From Humulus lupulus (lineage: Eukaryota; Streptophyta; Magnoliopsida; Rosales; Cannabaceae): a stretch of 64,000 bases of DNA. The translations under genes were made by a program, and so were the position numbers. The stretch spans positions 194,923,481 to 194,987,480 of the forward strand of contig NC_084798.1 of the NCBI RefSeq assembly GCF_963169125.1, in the 5' to 3' direction. Position 1 is the first letter of the stretch. Every line of letters starts with the position of its first letter. Positions 46,600 to 57,015 of this stretch are shown in pieces. The notes beneath the pieces were generated by a model. It was not told where the DNA came from. It was given only the letters and a program-made list of their open reading frames with translations, and did not search any database.

Positions 46600-48569
46600 T
46601 GTTAGGATTTATTCCCTAAAAGCATGTAAATATATTTTTATTGATTTAATTAAAAGTAAAATTTTATTATAATTGAATGCTATAATTATTATTTGAATAA
46701 TTTAAATGAATATCAATAAAATTCCATATTCATTTATGAGGATATTATCTTGTATTAGTACAAGAGAATTAAAATCATACACAATGAATAAAACAGTAAG
46801 TAATATATTAAAGTAATGAATCTTTAATGAATGGCTACTAGTACGGTTTACAAAGTATACATGATGTAAGTAGTTTAGATAAACATCTTGGTAAATGTAT
46901 TGTATATAATAGAGATTATATATGACAGGACCGTTATGAATTAACTATCTTTATAAACTTACTGTTTGCCATAAAGATTTAATTCTTATCATAATATATG
47001 ATCATTTGTAGATCACTCTAAATCCTTAGTAGTCATGAACTCCGATTTGTGCATATTGGATATTTTGATTCACTCGTTAAGTTTTCTTAGTATAATGAGG
47101 GTAGTGACTCTTTTTTTGGATATTCAATATCATGAATGGCTAGGAACATAATTTACAATAATGGAATCCATACTTTCCTAACGGGTCGAATATTGGTTCC
47201 TTTAAGGGTTAATTCTGAAACTGAAAAGTTATTGAGCTCAAATCTATAATTTGATTATAGATTAATTATTCGCAAGTGAATTAATGGTACTTAAGGATCA
47301 AGAGGTAATTAGAAGGGTAAAATTGTAATTTTTACCAACTCTAATTAATGAACCAATAATTGGAGGACAGAACTACATTTATTGATTATATTGATGGTCT
47401 ACAAGAGCAAACTCTGTAAATATAATTTTATAAATACTTAGAGTGCAATTCCATATTTATATTAGAGGAATCATGGAATTAATGAATAAGATTTGTAGAT
47501 TAAAGAGTTTAATTAATATATCAGTTTATTAGAGCTTTGTATTATAGGTTCATGGTCCCCAAGTTACCTCTGTCCTACACTGTCAAGGGTAAGTATGTCA
47601 TAAGAAAGATTTGTAGAGAGAAGGACTAAATTGCAAATGAATTAATTTTTTGGAGCAAGGAAATAATTATGCGATAGTTATGTGCAATTGATTAATTGTT
47701 AATTAATTAATTATTTAACTATATAATTTTATTTTGAAAAACTTTATGTTAAAATAGATAATAATTATCTTATTATAAGATATTTATTTATTTAATTAAA
47801 ACTTAGACTTTAAGATAAAGTTAATTTTGAATAAACTAATATTTATTTTGGGATAAATATATTATCTTAAATATTACTTAAACAATCAAATGAGAAAATC
47901 AGGGAATGAGAGAGAGTGGCTCATGCCACACTCACTACACATTGAGTGTGTGGCACCACTTTCAGGGATTCTTATCCTTGAGATTTAAAATTTTTGAATT
48001 TCAAATTAATTTGTTTATTTATTTATATTTAATTATTCTTTTTTAAATATGATTTAAATTAAATAATTAAAATAGGTTATAAGTGATAAGTTTTATTTTA
48101 AATAAAAAATATTAATTAAATTAGTTAGTTATCTTTATAAACCTAAAAAGAAGTGATACTTTTCGTAAGTTAAAATTATTAATTTTTGACTATTAGACTC
48201 TCTCTAAGAAAAGAAATTCTAGAAATTTCTATAGTCTCTCTCTTCTCAGTCGTCTCTAGATCTCATGTGTGAGAACATCTAGAGAGTTATAAATCAACCT
48301 TTGAATCCCACGTGCCCACACACATCCTTGTGTGTTTGAGGATTGGCTTGGAAGGCTATGTTATGAGCATTAAGAAAGGATAGGAAGATTGTTGATTTAT
48401 TCGAAAAGATTCAAGGACACTTGATAGGTTACGAGAGGTAATATCTGATCTATATATATGTGTGTGTTATTTGATATATCTATATATGTATGATCTTGGA
48501 TGGCATAAATAATTTTTTAAATGATCATATTTTGTTGCGTATTCTTATTTTTTTCATTTAATATCAACA
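46600..48569 (+). repeat. Copia-like LTR, element F
   Basis: TGTTAGGATT to AATATCAACA, 1970 bases. It is preceded by GTGGGAGAT, which looks like a copia polypurine tract, and followed by CGGTACAATAGC (48572-48583), which matches the primer-site consensus at 8 of 12 positions. Its middle part matches the LTR at 55217-57015 on the other strand (AATGGTTCC, GAACTGAAAAG-TTAT, AATTAGAAGGGTAAAAT in order). Confidence 0.7.
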
Positions 48570-49930
48570 ATCGGTACAATAGCAGTCTACATATATATAT
48601 TAAATGCTTTGTGGGTTTCTTGATTTTTTTATATGTATGTTAATATGTATATTGAATGGATGGATGTGTTTTTTGAATGTATGGTTGAATGATAAATCGT
48701 TAATTATATGGTACTATTGGGTTAGGAAATTGAATTTTATTTGTCTTAGATCTTGTGTAAGCTATAAAGGGCATATGATTTTTGTAATTTTATTTTCAAA
48801 ATTTGAATTTGAAAAATTCTGGTCACAAGAGAAGAAGAAGAAGAATAAGGAGATGAGGGGCTTGAGCTATGCACTAGCCCGAGCTATTGCTTATATATTT
48901 GTTTAAATAAATGTTAATTAATGTTTGATTGATAACATGAACATGCACTAGTCAATTACATGTCATTTTGAAACCCCACACAGCTTTGATTAATCATGCA
49001 TCTTCTAGAAACAAGATTATCTAGGATTTTCCTAAGTGTTTATATGAATTATTTTGGTGAAATCAATTTCATGTAAACTGCTAAGTCTTAAATTAGTTAA
49101 AACTTGGTAAATCTTACCATAATAAAGGCAATGGTATTTTATAAGCCTTTAAGATAACCAAATTTATTTAAAAAGTGTTTTAGTAAAATGAGATTAATGT
49201 AATAGGTAATTATCTAGATCACATTAATTGTATAAACATGCTTTTTTATAATTAAATATATTATGTAATTAATTACATTCATAGGGTTATCAATAAACTA
49301 GTAATTAATTGATTAGTTTTAATAAAAACATTTATTTCAAAATAGTAAGTGGAAGAAGGTGAAGATCTCAATGTGATGACCTATGGTCTCCATTATTAGT
49401 ACAACACCGTGAAATATGAATAGGGCCTCGAGGCGGCTTTGTTTCCGTCCCTCTAAGGAAAGTTTCTAGATATATTAATACCAAGTTTGGCTTCTTACGA
49501 ACATAGGAAAGAGTGATGTATTTTAGGCTTGACCGACCCTAAAGCGGCACTCTCTAAGTTAAGTCATGAATTCTGAAATAATGGGTTACACTTACAAATA
49601 TTCAATTAAGGTTTTGTGATGGATAATTGTATCTTGAACAAAGCAGCGGTACTTTATTTTTAAAAGATAAAATAAAAGTTATTTTAAGTTTTAAATAATA
49701 AAGATAAGATTGTCTTATAAACTATCTGAATTTAACTTGACCGACCCTAAGGCGACACTTTATTTGTTGGGTAGTTTAATCATGGAACAGTAAATGATAA
49801 GTTCATGTGTTTTAATTGTTGCATTCCTGCATCATATTTACTTTCCAAATAATTGATATTTTCAAATAGTAATATTCTTGTATTTTATTTTCACTCATAA
49901 AAATGTTGTCACACAATTACTTTCCCATTA
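48570..49930 (+). mobile_element. Element F internal region, non-coding
   Basis: No coding frame worth the name. The part 49380-49610 matches, on the other strand, 53540-53770 of element G (GGCCTC-A-GGC-TTCGTTTC and CCCTAAGGAAAG in order). The part around 49830-49860 matches the stretch just before the G gag ORF. So these are two copies of one element type with a long conserved non-coding leader. F breaks off near 49930, before its gag. Confidence 0.6.
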
Positions 49931-49940
49931 TGTGCCTTAT

Positions 49941-50661
49941 TGACGCCATTTTTCGTCAGCTTGATTATGAAGAGCACTAAACAATGTTACAAAAAAAAAA
50001 AAACAGAAGAAATCACAGACTTTTTACGTGACTCAGAAGTTAAAATCTTCCAAGTACACAAGCCAATATTTTTTTATCTTAATACTCTCTCAAGGATTTT
50101 TCAGAAAGCAATTTGGCAGAGTATTCTCGGTACCATTTGTCTCTCTTAACAAATGACTTCCCCAAGCCATTTATAGACCTGGTTGACAAAATATCTTCCC
50201 CTTATTTTGGGAAGTTACAATCAATTATTACAATTTGAAATAAATGCAAATAAGTAAATGAATTACATAATATCCCATAATAATTGAGATTTAATTTATG
50301 ATAACAACAAATCCCTAAGGAATAGGGATTTCCTAACAGTTGCCGTGTGCAAATTCGCTGAGCTTGATTGTAAGGGTGATGGACTTTTTGACACTGGTCC
50401 AGACTTCAAGCTCATTATTCTATTCAACCTCCTCCTCATCTAGTGACTTTGCCGACCTCACTCTTCGGAGAAGATCAATGCCTTCGAGCCTGCAACCTAA
50501 GCTCGAACAAGGTCACCCAAGCTCGAGTGTTACTAACTGACCAGACCTGGAATCATGTCAATTCAAACAAGTGTACAACCAACTCTTGTTATTTTTGAGC
50601 TTACTCATTCTGAGCCTACATTTCGAGACTGCTTATTTATTCTCAAAATTTGGGTGTAACA
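49941..50661 (-). repeat. Possible 3' LTR of an unclassified element
   Basis: Minus strand begins TGTTACACCC and ends GATGGCGTCA-like (ATGGCGTCA), 721 bases, with a TATA CTATAAATGG at 50167-50176 and a purine run GAGGGGGAAAAA directly before its start (50662-50673). No partner LTR is in the window. Confidence 0.45.
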
Positions 50662-52290
50662 TTTTTCCCCCTCAAAAGTGTTGGTTCAAATCCTTTTAGA
50701 AGGAAACTTTTGAACTTCACTTTCAAAAAACGTGTTCACTTACCACACTCGAGTATGGACATGTGTCATTGGGTAATTGCATACCTAAAGTACTTGAGTA
50801 CCTTTCTATCTGCACATGTCCTTTCATATGACATTTTTGCCACCAACTTTTTAGAATTAAACCTGGTCCACTAGATTGCATTTTAACCCAAATCAAGGGT
50901 CAGAATTCCCTAACCTTTGACATTCCTTTTGTCTATTTAAACCTCTTCTTCATCTTCTTCTTCTTCTTCTTCACTTTTGCATTTCATCCTTCAGAATCAC
51001 ACAAACTAGAGAAAACAAGAACCATAGTTCCTTCTATGCATGTTCTCCAAACCCAAAAAAAAAAAAAAGAATACCATTTCCACCTTCGAAACTGTTAGAT
51101 CGTTCCTGCTACCCCTCCTAAAATAGACGATTTCCTCATATCCGCAGCCCCCTTTGTGTAAGTTCTCTGATCTTTCCTTGGTATTTTTCATAGATATCTT
51201 ATCTGGTACTTAAGTTCTTGACCATTCCTAGGAAAATAAGGCGTTTTGATCCATTAATTTAGCATATAAATGGTAAAAATAGATTTTTCGGTAAACTTTT
51301 TGGAAAATGGTGCGTCTCTTCTAGGTTTTGAAAGGGTTACGTTAGGGTTTCGTAAGGAGTAAGAAACAGGGATTAGAAGTAGGGTTTAGGTACACGTTTT
51401 CCAATGACGGTTCCTATTTGGGTAACTACCAACTTTGTCCTTAAAAATTCAGAATTCTTTCAAACTAATAATAATTGTCCCACTCCCTGTGGGAACACTC
51501 TCGATGCTCCAAAGTTAATAACAGTTCGATGTTGGCATTTGATTTAATCTCGCAATTCGAGCCTTCAGGCTCGATTAATGCGATCTTGTTATCTCGATCT
51601 TACGAGCTAAAGTCATCAAGATCTTAACCCTTTCTCTTCTCTTTATCTTTTTTATAATGGGCCCTCACCTTTTTCTTCTTTGTTAGATGTCGCAGTCTTC
51701 TAAGAATCAGTGGGGGCCCGAGCTTTCTATATGTCATCACCTAGATCTGAATCGCCTTTTAAGCGAAATCAATGACTAATTCACGAGCACAAGGAGAAGT
51801 GCGAGCAAGGGGTAAACGAGCCCATTTTTGACGTCAAATCAATGAGGGCGAAGAGAGGAAAAGAAATAAGCTCTGAGTTGCGGCGTATCCTGGTCTAAAC
51901 CTCAAGATACGGCCAATTCCGCTAGACCCCAAACTCAAAGTCACTGTAGCCTACTCTCCTGGAGAACTCGCATTCAGCCTCATGGAGGGTCCATCTAACC
52001 AGCCATCCAAAGCCCCCAAATCTCTTTCCATCCCAGTCTCAAAGTTCTTTTTTTGAGGTCGAACACTACCAAAGCTCCATGACCTCAACCTAATAGATTT
52101 TTGAGCTTATCTCATGCCATGGGTTGAAGCTCTCCAACCAGTTAGTATGTCATCCTGCCAGCTCTGACGAGAGGAGCTATTTCACCCCTGGCGATGGTGA
52201 TCCTGATAGAAAGGTTAAGCTCACAACCTGTAGTCATGAACACTTGGGAGCAGGGGCTTTACTGCCTCTGAAGGATAACTGACATGGAAA
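50662..52290. other. Unclassified element body
   Basis: No long frame on either strand. On the plus strand there is a TATTTAAA box (about 50933), a (CTT)n run (50950-50976), poly-A (51054-51068), and an acceptor-like TTTCTTCTTTGTTAG at 51672-51686. It is followed directly by an ATG that opens MSQSSKNQWGPELSI and then degrades by frameshifts and stops to about 52280. I recognise no family in the translation. It may be a broken gene-like part of a non-autonomous element. Confidence 0.35.
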
Positions 52291-52829
52291 TTAGTTTTTT
52301 CATTTTCAACTTTGTGTTAAGTCTTCTTTCTTTAAATTAGTTCTAGAATTATTTCTAGAAACTATGTTTTTAGATTCCTTTATTTGATGAATTAACAAGT
52401 TTAGTATTTCTCTTGAATAATAAATTCACTTGTTATTTTTTAAATATATTTGTTCCACCTATTTCATCAATGAGAATAAATGATAATTATTCATTATTCA
52501 TTATTGTGCAAATCATAGATTTAATAAATAAGACATCTTATTCCAACCACAATTAAGTGAAACATATATGTGAATTATTTTTGGGATTGACTTATAATTA
52601 ATTAGACACATAAAACAAATAAAAGACAGTCTTTTATTGGAACCATTCATTGGTTCTCTCCTTGTTTATATAGTCTGTTAATTAAAGTTAACCAAAAGAC
52701 CTTTCTCTTATAAATGCTCAAAAATCACATAATCATTTAATAATACACAAAGATGTATGTTGAACTTTTTAATATTCAAAGATAAAAGAAATAATAAATA
52801 AGTCAATACTGGTTGACATTTATTTAAGA
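52291..52829. other. AT-rich DNA after the G gag remnant
   Basis: No frame, no clear repeat apart from a short TAATTATTCATTATTCATTAT run (52480-52503). Probably element G sequence downstream of gag or the flank of the preceding element. Confidence 0.3.
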
Positions 52830-53323
52830 TATATTGTTATCGAATTTACCCCGTATTTCAAAAATTAAGCATGTGTCATAGCATCACTCTTTATCAAGGC
52901 CCACATCTCATATGCAATTTCAATAACAATATATATTTATTTAATGTCGCCATGCATGGTCGATAACATGAATTGACGTGCCAGGTGATTCAATCTCATC
53001 CATTCACCATATTTTTCATGTTCATCAAAGCTAGATGAAAAGCTTGGAACCTCTAGAGATAGATCATAGATCGCTCCATACAAGTTTTGTGTTCCAAAGA
53101 CAATGTAAATCCCTTCATACCATCCTCTTATGCAGTTAAGACTAAATGGAATCATTTCCAAGAGTTTATCAATGAGGTGTGTTTGAATTCCCAAGTTTTC
53201 AAGTACTTGATCAGGATTAAGAGAATTAACCTTTGTTGCTGGAAATAAATAAAAAAAATATAATGAATTAAAACATATAATACACACTAGTATTATTTGG
53301 AAAAGTAAACATGATGCATGCAT
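52830..53323 (-). pseudogene. Copia-type gag remnant, element G
   Basis: Minus strand open from 53323 to 52937. After a hydrophobic N-terminal part that is probably untranslated sequence (it ends in TTATTTCCAG, an acceptor-like site, near 53241) come LNPDQVLENLGIQTHLIDKL, HEKYGEWMRLNHLARQFMLS and MHGDI. After the stop it goes on with EIAYEMWALIKSDAM. WM..N..A...ML.SM followed by AY-MW is the pattern of copia Gag proteins (the family usually called UBN2 or DUF4219), assigned here by wording and not by search. Only about 150 residues are present, with no RT, protease or integrase behind it. This fits a gag-only or large non-autonomous element. Confidence 0.6.
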
Positions 53324-55202
53324 GCAACATATTAAAACACATAAAAAAAAATTATATACTAATCCACGATAGATTAATTTGAAAATTAATGGACCAGCCT
53401 TGGGGTATGTCAGACTAACTCCAAATTAATTTTAAGACAAATCTCAATTTCATAAGTGAACTTAAAAACGCATTTCTCTCTTTTGACTTATGAACTACTG
53501 CTAGTTTGGTCAAGATGCATTAGTCGTGCTCGAAATCCTAGATACACCTTCGGAGTGTAACTCATTATTTTCAATTAATGACTTAATTCAAGAGTGTGCC
53601 TTAGAGTCAGTCAAACTTGAAATACATCACTAATTATATTCTCATAAGTGAAGTCAACCTTGAGATAAAATAAACATATTTGAAAGCCTTTCCTTAGGGA
53701 GGCCGCAAACGAAGGTGTCACGAGGCCCTTGTTAAACCAATAATGGAGGCCATGAGACTTATTGTCATAACTCCCTCTGCCACTCACTATTTTGGAAAAA
53801 TGTATTTTTCACAAAATCAATATTTTTCAATTTAGTTGTAAAAATAAATTTAATTATTTTTACCAAATGATACTCTAATAATTACTAATCCAATTAAGCA
53901 AAGCAAAAACAAAATTGCGCCCTTAATCCTAATTCTAATTCTAATTTTGCTTTTATTAAGGGAATTTCATTTTTTATTTTAATAAAACATTTTTCATTAA
54001 AACAACAAATTAAACAACTTTAACTTTGACTTACCATCTTAACTAATTAAGACTAAATTTATTATTATATGATTTATCATATATAAACATATAACAAAAA
54101 TATAGGGCGTTCCTAATAGCACGTTTCTACAAGAATGTAATTCATTCTAATTGCATATTGTGTGGGTATATGAATGGCATGTTATAATGCATGACAAAAT
54201 ATTAAACACTTTAATCACATTTAACCAATTATAATAAGTAAATAGAAGCGGGTTGGTAACTTTTGGGTATTTCTAAAAAAATTATAACACTTGCAAAAAA
54301 AATACATGAAAATGTAACCTAGACTATCTAAGGCTTGATGAAGAGCGCCTTGATATCGAACCTTGAGATGTATTCTTGTTGAGCCAATGTCACCCTTTTC
54401 CATATCCATTTTGAATTATAAAACTTTTTAATTATTTTAAACAAACTTTTTAAATAATTAAACTTTGGGTTTTAAGACTCAAATAGTTTATGAGGCCCAA
54501 TTTGAATTTGGGTAATTTAATTCAAAAATAAAATTAAACAATTTTATTTTAATAATTAAAATTCATAATAATTTTAATTTTTGATATTTTAATTAAAACA
54601 ATTTTAATCATGCAAGATAATAATTAAAAACATTTTTAATTAAGGAAAATAATCAATATTATTTCAATTATAGAAATTTCCAAATTAAAACTATTTTAAT
54701 TCAATTTAATATTTTTTTTAATTAAAACAAATAGGAAACAACACATTAGGGTTTGTATGATACAAACCTTAGGTGTGTACCAATTTGGGGCAGCAGTAGG
54801 GAGGTCCGGCAGTGGAGGCTACACGGCTTGGGGTGAAGCTGACAGGTTCCCACGGCTAAGCGCAGGGGCGCGCGGGCAGGCACGGGCTGGCAGGGGCATA
54901 CGCTGGGCAGGCAAGGGCACGCGATTGGGCAGGCATAGCGTGGGGTGCAGGGGCACGGCTCGGGGCTCAAGGTTCGGGCTCGGGGCATCTCAAAATTTCA
55001 ACCAGAAATTTAAAAGTGGCTTACATTTTTCATCTAGAAATTTTAAGAACAATTTATAAATCCAAAAGCACCATTAAAAATAACCCTTAAGAATCTATCA
55101 TCATCAATATAAACATCCATACATTCAAACGTATATCATATACAATATAAAAATGCACATAGTCACACACATCAATTAATAATATGCAGAGATTAATGAC
55201 CT
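53324..55202 (-). mobile_element. Element G leader, non-coding
   Basis: About 1.9 kb between primer site and gag. AT-rich except for 54760-54990. The part 53540-53770 is the stretch conserved in element F. Repeated ATTCTAATT-type units occur at 53930-53950. Confidence 0.6.
54765..54990. repeat. GC-rich GGGCACGG/GGCAGGCA tract
   Basis: About 225 bases, far richer in G and C than the surroundings, built from short variants of GGGGC, GGCAGGCA and GGGGCACGGCTCGGGGC. A faint counterpart (GAGATGAGGGGCTTGAGC) exists in element F near 48850. Confidence 0.7.
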
Positions 55203-55216
55203 GCTCTGGTATCAAT
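55203..55216 (-). other. Primer-binding site, element G
   Basis: Minus strand ATTGATACCAGAGC, directly after the LTR; differs from TTGGTATCAGAGC at two core positions. Confidence 0.7.
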
Positions 55217-57015
55217 TGTTGGAAAAAACAATCAAAGTACATAGGGAAAAAATGGCGTGGTGGGGCCAGTTAATAATCACAAAAAAATTTCATCTCTCAT
55301 ATAAACAATTTATATGTTCAAGAAAACATCCAAACATAAACATTAATATACTATATTATTAATCATGCAACATATATATAAATATACACATACGTATATA
55401 TATCATATGCACACGTATACAAATATTCAAGAATAGAAATATTTACCTCTTGAAGTCTATCAAGTGTCATTGAGTCTTTTCATATAGATATCGATCTTCC
55501 TATCCAGTATCTTGAGTACTCAAACCACGATCTTCTAGAGTGTTCTATACACCTTAAGATGTGTGTGGGCACATAGAGAACATAGGTTTGTAATTTAGAA
55601 ATCACAAGTATATCTCAACACATGAGAACTTGGATTATTGATTGAGAAGGGTTAGAATAAAAGAAGAAGATGATGACAATTTCTTGTCTCACAAATTCTC
55701 AAACTTATTCTGAATTCCCACTACTTTTTTTTCTTCTTGTTATTGTATAATATATAGAGAGATTATATATATATTACCTTATTATTCCTAATAATAATAG
55801 TAGTAATATATTAATAATATCATAATGATGATAAGAATTGATTTAGGTAAATATCTAACTTACCAAATTTAAAAATATCTATTTTCAAATTATTAATTAA
55901 ATAAATAAATAAAAATAAAAACAACACTGATATTTTATCAGTACACTACTACACGCATGGCACAGTCCCTGGACTATGTCATGCATGTATAGTAGTATTC
56001 CCTTTCAGGAATATTGCATTTTTCTTTTATTTATTTAAAATCAATCCTTCCACAAAATATGGTATTATCTTTTTAAGGAAAAAATCACAATCATATTTCA
56101 ATATTTAAATTTAAAATTAAAAATTAAAAATTCAAATTGATGATCATTATCATCATATTTTAAAAATTCAATAAAGCAAAAACTATTTTTGATTTACCAA
56201 TTTTATTTTCTCCAACTCAAATAAAATAATTAATTTAAAAAATTTATTTATTTATTTATATATACTTCGAAATTATATATATTTAAATTAATAAACATAT
56301 TTTCAAATTTTAATAATTAATTCCAAATTAATTATTCAACCTCAATTATCATATAATTGTATATTTGACCCAAAGAATAAAATTCTTCTCAAATTTAAAA
56401 ATTACAGTTTTATTCTTGTATGAACTCTTACCTTGATATGGTGTTGATAGAACCACCCTGGGGACCTATGGACCTATAATATCAAGCTCCAATAAATATT
56501 AGATTATTAATCAAAGCTCTTTGATTAAATAATCATATTTATTAATCTCATGATTACTCCACTATAAATATGAGATTGAACTCTTGATAATTATAGACAT
56601 ATATTTACAAAGTACTTTATTAAAGAATTAAGTGTCCATTGATATAATCATTACATACAACGTTAATCCTCTATTAATGGTTCATAATTGAAAGGGAATA
56701 AAATTACGATTTTACCCTTTTAATTATATCTTGTTCGTAAGGTACCATTGACTTTACTAGTGAAGGTTGTGTCACAACAAGTTTGCAATGTGAGCACTCA
56801 TAACCTTTTCAGTTCCAAAAGTCAACCCAATAGGGAACCATTATTCAATCTATAAGAAGGTATAGATTATATATCAGTTAAACTATGTCCCCAGCCATAT
56901 ATATCATTGAGTCCCCAAAACCATTGTTCTTAGCCTGATCCTTCTGACAAGACTTAACGCATTAATTAGAGGGTCAGATGACATATATAGGAGTACATAG
57001 TAACCTCGGGATTAA
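55217..57015 (-). repeat. Element G 5' LTR, outer end missing
   Basis: Ends TTTTTTCCAACA on the minus strand. The first 400 or so bases by comparison with 46600-48569 are gone; it abuts the LTR of element H at 57016, with no sign of a target duplication that can be tested here. Confidence 0.7.

Noticed and set aside
48604..48906. 100-codon plus-strand frame after LTR F
   Set aside because: Low-complexity, AT-rich leader; not open in element G; no recognisable domain.
52937..53323. Possibility of a host gene fragment
   Set aside because: The W-M...A..M-S-M and AY-MW wording fits copia Gag, and it sits behind a copia-like LTR, primer site and leader on the same strand.
54746..55059. Overlapping frames on both strands in the GC-rich block
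   Set aside because: Open because the tract is low in T and A; translation is repetitive and without a domain.
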